Positions 6,798-12,982 of a stretch of DNA of 43,548 nt are shown piece after piece. The DNA lies in IMG/VR virus record IMGVR_UViG_3300008448_000185, positions 1-43,548 of that record. One strand, written 5' to 3'. The position numbers were made by a program, and so were the translations under genes. Below the pieces are notes generated by a model. It had not been told where the DNA came from. It made no database searches and saw only the letters and a list, made by a program, of their open reading frames with translations. This stretch comes from a virus. Each line of letters begins with the position of its first letter. Position 1 is the first letter of the stretch.

Positions 6798-6830
6798 CAA
6801 AGATATGAACATGTTTATAGATGTTCCAAA
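6798..6830 (-). promoter_or_regulatory. Bacteroidota-type promoter with operator-like spacer (leftward operon)
   Basis: On the - strand a TTTG box (6827-6830) is followed after exactly 21 bases by TATCTTTG (6798-6805), matching the TTTG / TAnnTTTG consensus of the Bacteroidota primary sigma factor. The spacer contains a perfect inverted repeat GAACAT-N8-ATGTTC (6807-6826), which spans nearly all of it. A protein bound there would cover the polymerase site, so this is probably a repressed or controlled early promoter. Confidence 0.75.
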
Positions 6831-7309
6831 TAAACGGCGTTAATCATTTGTTAAAGGATAGAAAGCATTGAATATCAGCACAATAACAAAGAAAGTAAAC
6901 AAGGCAAGGAAATTACCTTAACAGATACCAGAATAAAAATACATTATCCCATGACAAAGGATAAGTAAAGGAACATGAATAAGACAAGGGTAAAAAATTA
7001 TATTTAGTTTCCTTTATTTGTTGCGGGTTCATCTTTGGGGAATTAGTTTGGATTGGAATAAGGGAGGGGAGGGAACCGATACAACATACAACAAAGAAAA
7101 GACAAGTTCCTTTCTCCCAACATAGTTAGTACAACAATAATTGCATATGCAACTATCTTACATGATGAAGGCATGGGTACACGGGTTGAGGATTTTGAGT
7201 TCTACCCTACCCCGTGCTGCTGTGGGTGGTGGGGGGAGTCACCTATGGTAGCATATCTCATAGTCATCTACGATACCACATCTCTAAGTCACAGATATTG
7301 TAAAATTTG

Positions 7310-7377
7310 TGACATTGTTTGTCAAGTTTTATGCATCAATTACTGGACATTTCTGAGTTGTCAAGGATTACTTGACA
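7310..7377. repeat. Paired TGACA/TGTCA inverted repeats
   Basis: Two short inverted repeats with identical 5-base spacing are visible: TGACA-N5-TGTCA at 7310-7324 and TGTCAAG-N5-CTTGACA at 7359-7377. A wider pair, TTGACT-N17-AGTCAA, follows at 7438-7466, and GTCACA-N14-TGTGAC at 7288-7313. They look like binding sites for a dimeric DNA-binding protein. Confidence 0.5.
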
Positions 7378-7754
7378 GTTGGATATTTACTACATTAATG
7401 CGTATATCAGCGTTTAATGTGTCATATATCCTACATTTTGACTCATATCTATCCTTTATAAGTCAAGTTATCAGCTTACTTATTCATGACGTTAGTAAAT
7501 CTATAGGTTTATCAATTTGCGAATTGTTTAGAATTATGCTGATTGTCGTACTCATAGTACAGATATTGGCATGTTTTTAAACTTATTGTTTAATTCACCG
7601 CATTTTTACGGCGATAGTCGCCGTTAAATACCGCACAGATAAACAAGTCATCAGCCCTAATGCGAGTATTATGTTTACACGCTTAATAATTATAAGAAGG
7701 AAACGCTATAACTAATTGATTATCAGTATAGGTAGTTCAGAATACTGGAAAATA

Positions 7755-7794
7755 TTTGGGTGATAGCATAAAAAGTACTTATATTTGATGCTAT
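7755..7794 (+). promoter_or_regulatory. Bacteroidota-type promoter for the rightward block
   Basis: TTTG (7755-7758), 21 bases, then TATATTTG (7780-7787). The predicted transcription start falls at or next to the ATG at 7793, so the first mRNA may be leaderless or nearly so. A perfect inverted repeat ATAGCAT-N18-ATGCTAT (7763-7794) brackets the -7 box and the start codon, suggesting a second operator. Confidence 0.7.
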
Positions 7795-8260
7795 GAAGAG
7801 AGAGGCTTACATAAATAATCCCTACAAGATAGAGGGAATAGATGAGAGGATATATACTACGAAGGAAGATGAGCAGCTGACCATTGACCCAGAGACAGGT
7901 CAGTATTATTCCATGCGTAGATTAGGCAAAGATAGTAAAGTTTTGCATGACTCTTTGGTATATACTAAGCTGTTTCAGAGTAGTCTTAGTAGGGTTGTTA
8001 AATTGTCTCCAGCGGCAATGAAGCTATTGTTTTATTCAATGTCATCTGTAAGACCATTGTCTCAGCTTATTGTGCTGAATCCTCCAGATTGCTCTGTGGC
8101 GTGTGGAATGTCTGTGGCAAGCGTATATGAAGGAGTAAATAACCTATTGGATAATGACATTATAAGGAAGAAGCTAGGCTCAAGGATAGAGTTCTGGTTT
8201 GACCCTAATGTGTTCTTTAATGGCAATAGGATAAAAGTATTAAATAAAAGGAGTATATGA
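7793..8260 (+). CDS. RepL-like winged-helix protein (155 aa)
   Basis: Residues about 65-150 read as a winged helix: KLSPAAMKLLFYSM, then a recognition-helix-like CGMSVASVYEGVNNLLDNDI, ending in the wing FWFDPNVFFNGNR. The ending (INPNxFFxGxR) is typical of the RepL family of plasmid replication proteins and related phage regulators. It is the first rightward gene, next to repeat-rich control DNA, which fits either a replication initiator or a transcription regulator of the divergent region. The N-terminal 60 residues show nothing recognisable. The family is likely; the exact role is inference. Confidence 0.6.
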   Translation: MKREAYINNPYKIEGIDERIYTTKEDEQLTIDPETGQYYSMRRLGKDSKVLHDSLVYTKLFQSSLSRVVKLSPAAMKLLFYSMSSVRPLSQLIVLNPPDCSVACGMSVASVYEGVNNLLDNDIIRKKLGSRIEFWFDPNVFFNGNRIKVLNKRSI

Positions 8261-8502
8261 GCAAACAAACAGACCATGTTCCCGATGTCAGGAAGAAGGC
8301 TAATAAGATGGTAGACGCATTTTATAAGCACTTACCACTTAATAGACATGTCATATCAGAAGGCGAATATGACGGATGGACAGAGGCTAAGGAATGTGCG
8401 CTGATTGCCGTTAATGAGATACTTAGGCTAGATGCTATTAAAGAGCTTCCGCTAACACACCATTACTGGCAAGAAGTAAAAAATGAAATAGAGAAATTAT
8501 GA
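8257..8502 (+). CDS. Hypothetical protein, tandem paralogue 1 of 3 (81 aa)
   Basis: This is the first of three neighbouring genes with one plan: a helix (KKANKMVDAFYKHL), a central helix (AKECALIAVNEIL) and a C-terminal YWQEVKNEIEKL. It overlaps the upstream gene by four bases (ATGA). Small phage proteins with AxxCALIAVxEI...YxEVKxEI are familiar to me from Bacteroidota phages but have no function. Confidence 0.7.
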   Translation: MSKQTDHVPDVRKKANKMVDAFYKHLPLNRHVISEGEYDGWTEAKECALIAVNEILRLDAIKELPLTHHYWQEVKNEIEKL

Positions 8503-8759
8503 AGGCAAAATGGCATGCACAGATGCTGATTGAGAGATTCTATCCTCATGTTCAGTGGAAACTAGGTCAGGAAGACTGCCTACAAAGAGCTAAAGAATGT
8601 GCTATCATAGCACTTGATGAGATATGGTATGTAGTAGAAGGATATGAGGAGGCGTTGTCAGCGTCACAAACATCAGATGCTGAAGAGTATTATAAGGAAG
8701 TAAAAAAAGAAATACTTAAATACGATGGAAAGAGAGATTACGCCAAAACAGATGGCTGA
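8499..8759 (+). CDS. Hypothetical protein, tandem paralogue 2 of 3 (86 aa)
   Basis: The second member of the tandem set: AQMLIERFYPHV, then RAKECAIIALDEIW, then EYYKEVKKEILKY, matching paralogue 1 segment by segment. It overlaps its neighbours at both ends. The inter-helix linker is longer than in the others (EGYEEALSASQTSDAE). Confidence 0.7.
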   Translation: MKAKWHAQMLIERFYPHVQWKLGQEDCLQRAKECAIIALDEIWYVVEGYEEALSASQTSDAEEYYKEVKKEILKYDGKRDYAKTDG

Positions 8760-8931
8760 AAAGATAGTGCGCATGTTCTCTAACTCAGAAAATATAACAC
8801 ATTATGAGTCAAAGAGGTATGCACGAATGGCAGTAGACTTGATATTATCAGCGCATCCTACAAAGAAGATTTCAAGTACGTCAATAGAGTACGACTACGA
8901 ATTTTGGAACGAAGTAAAAAATAACATATGA
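8725..8931 (+). CDS. Hypothetical protein, tandem paralogue 3 of 3 (68 aa)
   Basis: The third member: MAEKIVRMFSN, YARMAVDLILSA, then YEFWNEVKNNI. The Cys of the central helix is replaced here (RYARMAVDL). The start at 8725 gives an N-terminal lead-in of the same length as in paralogue 2 but overlaps that gene by 35 bases; the ATG at 8752 is an alternative. Confidence 0.65.
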   Translation: MEREITPKQMAEKIVRMFSNSENITHYESKRYARMAVDLILSAHPTKKISSTSIEYDYEFWNEVKNNI

Positions 8932-9197
8932 TATGCTGTATTTGTTCTAACCCAGCAGTAAATTCAGTAAGGGTACACGATGATGCGGTATTCTCTTACT
9001 GTGATACCCACCGAGCAGAGGCTACTATAGGTATCAGCGAGTATGCTCTCAAAGGAACGCTTGATAAATTAATCAAGGCTAAATCAGATTATATGGTTAA
9101 CTTTAAAAGCGCAAGCTACCATGAGTTTGAGAAGTGTAAGATGATAACTGAGAGTATGCAAGATGACGATAGTTCTGTAACTGAACAGCCTTTGTAA
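8928..9197 (+). CDS. Small putative zinc-binding protein (89 aa)
   Basis: The N-terminus has CxxC (C3, C6, with an extra C4) and, 18 residues on, CxxH (C25, H28), a spacing typical of a zinc-ribbon or treble-clef site. The rest (residues 30-89) is helical and ends in an acidic tail. It lies between the paralogue set and the RusA gene with a four-base overlap upstream. It may bind nucleic acid or protein; no family name can be given. Confidence 0.65.
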   Translation: MICCICSNPAVNSVRVHDDAVFSYCDTHRAEATIGISEYALKGTLDKLIKAKSDYMVNFKSASYHEFEKCKMITESMQDDDSSVTEQPL

Positions 9198-9198
9198 T

Positions 9199-9558
9199 AT
9201 GAATGACAAGATAGTGATATATGGGCAAGTGCCTTCTAAAAGTAATGGCTATAGGATAATAACCATTAAGGGTCATGGCTCACTGGCGAAGACAAAAGAG
9301 CTGAAAGACTACGAAAAATCGTTTGCCTTGCAATTTGGTAAAAAAGAGAAAATAATTGGTAACTTTGGCGTAGAGGTTGATGTATATTTCAGAAGCAATA
9401 TGAGTGACCTTGATGGCATGTTTAAGGCTTTCCTTGACTGCCTGCAAAGGGTAGAGGCAATAGAGAATGATAGGTATTGCATGAATATATCAGCCAGAAA
9501 ATTTGTTGACAAACAGAACCCAAGAATAGAATTTAAAATTATTAAACTCGATGGCTAA
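9199..9558 (+). CDS. rusA: RusA-family Holliday junction resolvase
   Basis: RusA dimers cut four-way DNA junctions symmetrically; phages use them to resolve branched DNA before packaging. Length (119 aa) matches E. coli RusA (120 aa). The catalytic acidic residues appear at the same positions, D70 and D72 in SDLDGMFK and D91 in IENDR, and K76 is also present. The N-terminus VPSKSNGYRI is the usual RusA VPxxKxRxR-like region. It sits among early/middle genes and overlaps the next gene by eight bases. Confidence 0.9.
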   Translation: MNDKIVIYGQVPSKSNGYRIITIKGHGSLAKTKELKDYEKSFALQFGKKEKIIGNFGVEVDVYFRSNMSDLDGMFKAFLDCLQRVEAIENDRYCMNISARKFVDKQNPRIEFKIIKLDG

Positions 9559-9895
9559 GGTAAGGCTAAAAAGAAAGGATAGAAAAGAAGTTGATAGTAT
9601 ACTTGCTGCTAATAGGGGCAAAGACTTTGTTGAAAGGTTTTTTGAGAAAAAAACTAAAAGCATACCAGACCCAGATGAGCCCGGATATAGCATGACGCAC
9701 AAAATGGAAGTATCCGATGGGATTGCTTATCCAAGAGTTGTAAACATAAATAAAGAGCTAAAATATTTAAATAGTGATGATGCTTATGACTATGCAAAAA
9801 AGACAGGGGAATTTATTAAATTCAAGAATGATGCAGACGCTGTAAGGTTTACGCAAAATTATAAAGGTGGTAGAAAAGTTAAAATAGGAAAGTAA
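9551..9895 (+). CDS. Hypothetical phage protein with (N/G)KDFVxRxF...THxM...YP domain (114 aa)
   Basis: Residues 20-108 have the order GKDFVERFF, MTHKMEVSDG, IAYPRVVNINKELKYL, DAYDYAKKTGEFIKF, then DADAVRFTQNYK. I recall this order as a compact domain found alone or inside very large phage internal proteins, where it is written NFVxRi...StHxMa...yPTiv...g.l..lsxdeAyxyA. Its function is not established. The N-terminus is basic. A virion-associated role is an inference from where the domain occurs elsewhere. Confidence 0.65.
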   Translation: MAKVRLKRKDRKEVDSILAANRGKDFVERFFEKKTKSIPDPDEPGYSMTHKMEVSDGIAYPRVVNINKELKYLNSDDAYDYAKKTGEFIKFKNDADAVRFTQNYKGGRKVKIGK

Positions 9896-10005
9896 TGGCA
9901 AAATCTAAATCATCAGGCGACAGTGTAAAAATCTCCTTTGGTAAAAGAAAGAAAGGAAAGGCTAAGAAGTCGTATAACAAGCACGATAGAAAAGATAGGA
10001 AATGA
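9895..10005 (+). CDS. Tiny conserved basic phage protein (36 aa)
   Basis: The ATG overlaps the upstream stop (TAATG). The core KISFGKRKKGKAKKSYNKHD is a strongly recognisable motif (SFGKRxxGKxKKSYNKH) that I recall in very short proteins of many Bacteroidota phages, which makes a real gene likely despite the size. It is highly positively charged and may bind DNA or RNA; no experimental role is known to me. Confidence 0.7.
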   Translation: MAKSKSSGDSVKISFGKRKKGKAKKSYNKHDRKDRK

Positions 10006-10376
10006 GTGTAGCCGTAAAAACTAAGCCTGCGCTGTGGGATTCAGCAAAGCAAGAAGCGAAGAGAAGGATGGGCGGTAAACACTCAGCCAGAGCAATGCAA
10101 CTTGCAGTGTCAATATATAAGAAGAAGGGTGGAGGATATAGTGGAGAAAAGAAGGAGTCTAACAAACTCTCTCAGTGGACAAAGCAGGAATGGACAACAT
10201 CTTCTGGCAAGCCTTCTGAAGGCAAGAGAAGATACCTTCCTAAGAAAGCATGGAGCGCACTATCTGAAAAAGAGAAGGCGGCGACTAACAAGGCAAAGGC
10301 TGAAGGGAATAAAGAGGGAAAGCAGTTTGTAGAGCAGCCTAAAAAGATAGCAGAAAAAACTAAAAAGTACAGATAA
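10002..10376 (+). CDS. DUF5872-like protein (124 aa)
   Basis: The sequence KPALWDSAKQEAKRRMGGKH, SARAMQLAVSIYKKKGG, LSQWTKQEW, RRYLPKKAWSALS and KAATNKAKAEGNKEGKQFV follows the DUF5872 pattern, known from phages, plasmids and large eukaryotic DNA viruses. The middle and C-terminal parts are very Lys-rich. The family function is unknown; the charge suggests nucleic-acid contact. It overlaps the preceding gene by four bases. Confidence 0.8.
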   Translation: MSVAVKTKPALWDSAKQEAKRRMGGKHSARAMQLAVSIYKKKGGGYSGEKKESNKLSQWTKQEWTTSSGKPSEGKRRYLPKKAWSALSEKEKAATNKAKAEGNKEGKQFVEQPKKIAEKTKKYR

Positions 10377-10388
10377 AAACAAAAAACA

Positions 10389-10724
10389 ATGGCAAAAATT
10401 AAACTTAAAGGTGGCCCACTTCCAATGTCTGGAGTAAAGAAAGCTGCTGACAAAATGATTGAAGACAAGAAAGTAGGCAAAGTAGTTGCGGTTGGACAGG
10501 AGACAGAGTCTATGGATGGCAAGGTTACTGAAAAGACTATGCTCGCTAAGTTCATTCCAAAGAATGTAGCTGCAATGGCAGGGCCAAAAGGAAAGTCTAA
10601 GATGTCTAATCAAGAACTTATCGCAGAAGGTATTTTTGCTATGAAAGATGGCGACTTAGTTCCAACAGCAAAATATCAGGCTCTTAAAAAATCTGGTGGA
10701 TTATCTAAATACGGAATACAATAA
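10389..10724 (+). CDS. Hypothetical basic protein (111 aa)
   Basis: A Lys-rich protein without recognised domain (VKKAADKMIEDKKVGKVVAV, then MSNQELIAEGIFAMKDGDLV, ending SGGLSKYGIQ). The ATG follows an A-rich leader of 12 bases. It is part of a consecutive set of small, basic proteins between RusA and the portal. Possible internal virion or DNA-associated protein, by context only. Confidence 0.6.
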   Translation: MAKIKLKGGPLPMSGVKKAADKMIEDKKVGKVVAVGQETESMDGKVTEKTMLAKFIPKNVAAMAGPKGKSKMSNQELIAEGIFAMKDGDLVPTAKYQALKKSGGLSKYGIQ

Positions 10725-10732
10725 ATAAAAAA

Positions 10733-10981
10733 ATGAAACAACAACCTATTAAAAAAAGACCGCTTACTCAAGCGGAGGCTGGAATGGCAAAGTCTCTTAC
10801 CCAGATGAAGAAGCCAATGACTGCAAAGGAAAATGCTCAAGCTAACAAGGATTATAAGAAACTTGTTCAAGAGGATAGGAAGCTAAATCCTGTTAAAGGT
10901 CGTGGACTGTACGGTACTGACATGACTAAAGTTCCAAGTGCAGCAAAGAAGCTGATGGAGTTAAAAGCTAAAAAGAAATAA
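10733..10981 (+). CDS. Hypothetical basic protein (82 aa)
   Basis: Another Lys/Gln/Ala-rich small protein (PIKKRPLTQAEAGMAKSLTQ; ends SAAKKLMELKAKKK). No hydrophobic core pattern is obvious, so it may be disordered alone. It lies nine bases after its neighbour and two bases before the next start. Confidence 0.6.
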   Translation: MKQQPIKKRPLTQAEAGMAKSLTQMKKPMTAKENAQANKDYKKLVQEDRKLNPVKGRGLYGTDMTKVPSAAKKLMELKAKKK

Positions 10982-10982
10982 T

Positions 10983-11201
10983 ATGTTTGGCAAAAAAAAA
11001 ATATCCGAAAAAGACATCGAGAAGATGTATAAGCATCATGAGATGATGGAAGACCTCATTGAAGAGGAAGAGGATATGATGGAAGAAAGCGATGAGAAGA
11101 AAGAAAAAGAGGAGAAGATGATGAAGCTCAAGGCTTTTGGTAATGCATACAGAAGGATGCAGGGGTATAAGATGCTTGAGAACTACAAAAAGAAAAAATG
11201 A
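10983..11201 (+). CDS. Charged coiled-coil-like protein (72 aa)
   Basis: An extremely charged helical protein: a basic start (FGKKKISEKDIEKMYKHHEM), a central acidic block (LIEEEEDMMEESDEKKEKEE) and a basic end. The heptad-like pattern suggests a coiled coil. Its TGA overlaps the ATG of the next gene. Function unknown. Confidence 0.6.
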   Translation: MFGKKKISEKDIEKMYKHHEMMEDLIEEEEDMMEESDEKKEKEEKMMKLKAFGNAYRRMQGYKMLENYKKKK

Positions 11202-11308
11202 AAATAGCTAAAGCAATACTGCGTGTACTTTTATACGGACTAATACCACTAGCGATAGTGCTTCTATTGCCAATATTTTTTATAATACTTTACATAGCAT
11301 CAATATAG
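11198..11308 (+). CDS. Single-span membrane peptide (36 aa)
   Basis: The ATG at 11198 overlaps the upstream TGA (ATGA), and the frame ends with TAG at 11306-11308, one base before the next ATG. After MKIAKAILR the rest is almost entirely hydrophobic (LIPLAIVLLLPIFFIILYIA), a clear transmembrane helix. The coupled position supports it being translated. Role unknown. Confidence 0.6.
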   Translation: MKIAKAILRVLLYGLIPLAIVLLLPIFFIILYIASI

Positions 11309-11309
11309 C

Positions 11310-12188
11310 ATGGAAGACAAAAAAAAGATAGTAGTTAACGGCAAGGAGATATTAGTTCCAGACAAGCCAAAGCTTCCTCAAGAGCCAGTTGGGTTTAACA
11401 CACTTGGAGAATCTGGAAAAGAGGCATTAAAGATTATTGCAGGCATTGCGAGAAAAAGGCTTGCTAAAAATATAACTCCTTGGGGATATGGAGATGATAG
11501 GCCCGGCGGTAAAGGAAGTACTATAGAAAGAGGATTTAAGACTATAGTAATGGGAGAAAAAGAGCAGGATAGGGCTGACATGGAGCAATACTTCGAGAAG
11601 GGATATGGTCTAAAAGGTGGAGATGAAGATAAGCTAAGGTTTGACCTGCTTTCTAAGTATGGTGGACTGAAGCCAAAGTATGGTACTTTATCAAAATCGG
11701 CTTATAGGCCAACAGACGAAACGGATAAAACATCTGAATATGTTGATTCTAAAATAGTTGGCAAGGGATTGCTTGATGCTCTGTCAAAAGAGATTGGCTC
11801 TACTCCAAGTATAAAAAGCAAAAAAGATTTAGACAACTTGATAAGCACATTAAAGAAATCTGGAAGTTCGTTTCTAGCAAGGGATGAAAAAACTGGGGAG
11901 GTGCTTGTTGGAAAGAAAGGAGGAGTAAAAGGAACTGTAACTGGACTAGGGGTCGCTAACATAGGTATTGAAGAAGATGAAAAGGGGCCATATATATCAT
12001 ACTATGATGTATGGGATATAGACCCTACTTCAGGAACCAGCAAAGAGTTAGAAGGACAGGGATTTATAGAAAAGTCAAAAACAAATATAGCCAAGTTTGG
12101 AAGGAGTATACTAAGGCAGGGGTCTAAGCCTCCAGAGATTTATGGCAGGATTTATTTTGACAAGAAGACTGGCAAGCCGATTTTATAA
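11310..12188 (+). CDS. Hypothetical protein, possibly virion-associated (292 aa)
   Basis: A soluble basic protein with three parts: a Pro/Lys-rich N-terminus, a central region with Gly-rich loops (YGDDRPGGKGSTIERGFKT) and a C-terminal strand-rich segment YISYYDVWDIDP followed by PPEIYGRIYFDKKTGKP. I recall the yyDvWDxxP...PfeiYgRiy arrangement from phage proteins encoded near internal virion proteins, but not a named family. The last 65 bases overlap an opposite-strand gene. Confidence 0.6.
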   Translation: MEDKKKIVVNGKEILVPDKPKLPQEPVGFNTLGESGKEALKIIAGIARKRLAKNITPWGYGDDRPGGKGSTIERGFKTIVMGEKEQDRADMEQYFEKGYGLKGGDEDKLRFDLLSKYGGLKPKYGTLSKSAYRPTDETDKTSEYVDSKIVGKGLLDALSKEIGSTPSIKSKKDLDNLISTLKKSGSSFLARDEKTGEVLVGKKGGVKGTVTGLGVANIGIEEDEKGPYISYYDVWDIDPTSGTSKELEGQGFIEKSKTNIAKFGRSILRQGSKPPEIYGRIYFDKKTGKPIL

Positions 12189-12327
12189 AAGCCTTATATA
12201 TTAAAAATATTGTAAACAATGGCCATATAAAACAAAATATAACGACATTTACCTCTTCGTAAGACAAGCCAGTGATGTAAGAAATATAGTAAAGAAGGTC
12301 TACGCAGTAGTTAAAAATAGTGTTCAT
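12124..12327 (-). CDS. Small membrane protein on the opposite strand (67 aa)
   Basis: The ATG is at 12327 and the TAG at 12124. The product starts MNTIFNYCVDLLYYISYITG and continues LSYEEVNVVIFCFIWPLFTI. This amphipathic helix, G(L/M)(S/T)YxEVN(V/I) motif and then one membrane helix (about residues 27-44) match small membrane proteins I recall in many Bacteroidota phages. It is the only rightward-block gene on the - strand, and its last codons overlap the 3' end of the 292-aa gene. The pattern is too protein-like to be a chance shadow. Function unknown. Confidence 0.65.
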   Translation of the reverse strand: MNTIFNYCVDLLYYISYITGLSYEEVNVVIFCFIWPLFTIFLIYKAFIKSACQSSCQNKSCHKSLEA

Positions 12328-12375
12328 GGTTCGTGGTTTTTGTAAAGATATATACAAGTATTTAAAAATAGAAAT

Positions 12376-12519
12376 ATGCCAAAGATTAAAATGAAAAAAG
12401 CTATTGAATACAATACGATTGTACCAAGGCCAAAAGACAGGACACCTAAAGGACAGCTTATTGTAGGAAAACAATTTGAGGTTAAAAAGGTTGCACCTGT
12501 TAAAATGAAGAAAAAATGA
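12376..12519 (+). CDS. Small basic protein (47 aa)
   Basis: ATG at 12376, TGA at 12517-12519, and an ATGA overlap to the next gene. The sequence (MPKIKMKKAIEYNTIVPRPK, then GQLIVGKQFEVKKV) is Lys-rich with two likely beta-strands. It resembles the other tiny basic proteins of this block. No known role. Confidence 0.55.
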   Translation: MPKIKMKKAIEYNTIVPRPKDRTPKGQLIVGKQFEVKKVAPVKMKKK

Positions 12520-12692
12520 TATATGCATTTGCACTCATAACAACTCTTGCCACTATATTTATATTCTTTTACATACAAAGAATTAGTGGGATAAGGAAGG
12601 TTGTTGCGAAAATACTTGTCAATGCTGCATTGATAGTCGGACTTATATCTCTATATTTGTCTTGGCTATTTTTATTTAAGTGGATTATATGA
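12516..12692 (+). CDS. Two-span small membrane protein (58 aa)
   Basis: ATG at 12516 overlaps the upstream TGA and TGA at 12690-12692 overlaps the next ATG. The product has two hydrophobic segments (IYAFALITTLATIFIFFYI and AALIVGLISLYLSWLFLF) separated by a basic loop (QRISGIRKVVAKI), giving a hairpin-type membrane protein. Holin-like size and topology are noted, but there is no lysozyme nearby, so I do not call it a holin. Confidence 0.6.
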   Translation: MIYAFALITTLATIFIFFYIQRISGIRKVVAKILVNAALIVGLISLYLSWLFLFKWII

Positions 12693-12982
12693 GTGCAAAA
12701 GACATACAGGTAGGTGGAGGACACTATAAGAAGTACAAGATTCAGCCTACCGAGTTTATCCATAAAAACAATATACCTTTTATAGAAGGTAACATTGTTA
12801 AATATGTCATACGCCACAGAGATAAGAACGGCATACAAGACCTACTCAAAGCAAAGCATTACATTGACCTACTAATAGAATTAGACTACCATGAAAGCAA
12901 AGAGAAAATCATTAATTCTGAAAGCTCATATGGAGCAGAAGGAGACACACAAAGTACAGATGCCCGATGGCTCAAGCATTGA
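12689..12982 (+). CDS. DUF3310-domain protein (97 aa)
   Basis: The motif order VGGGHYKKYKIQPTEFIHKN, IPFIEGNIVKYVIRHRDKNG and DLLKAKHYIDLLIEL is the DUF3310 signature, common in tailed phages and sometimes labelled nucleotide kinase without proof. I start at 12689 (MSAKDIQ) because it forms an ATGA overlap; a GTG three codons upstream is possible. The C-terminal tail is coded in the stretch that overlaps the next gene. Confidence 0.85.
   Translation: MSAKDIQVGGGHYKKYKIQPTEFIHKNNIPFIEGNIVKYVIRHRDKNGIQDLLKAKHYIDLLIELDYHESKEKIINSESSYGAEGDTQSTDARWLKH

Larger units (their letters stand above)
6773..7792. other. Divergent intergenic control region (about 1 kb)
   Basis: No convincing gene lies here; a + frame at 7173-7580 has poor protein character. 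Besides the two outward promoters it holds a perfect palindrome TTGCATATGCAA (7141-7152), two G-rich clusters (7037-7073 and about 7216-7233), repeated TTGAC/GTCAA half-sites in inverted pairs (7288-7466) and a hairpin ACGGCGA-TAG-TCGCCGT (7608-7624). A RepL-like gene begins at its right end. The layout fits a divergent regulatory switch and possibly a replication origin. Confidence 0.55.

Noticed and set aside
7173-7580. 135-aa open frame in the control region
   Set aside because: The product is rich in Cys, Ile and Ser without a regular pattern. It covers the G-rich cluster and the inverted repeats, and nothing resembles a known protein. Probably an accidental open frame.
7608-7624. ACGGCGA-TAG-TCGCCGT hairpin as a terminator
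   Set aside because: The stem is perfect but neither side has a proper T-run and no gene ends nearby. More likely a structural or binding element.
10102-10332. Second + strand frame inside the DUF5872 gene
   Set aside because: It lies fully within a gene with a recognised family pattern and reads as an Arg/Lys/Leu shadow.
12516-12692. Holin candidate
   Set aside because: Two membrane spans and small size fit, but no endolysin or spanin is nearby and the gene sits in an early/middle block. Described only as a membrane protein.
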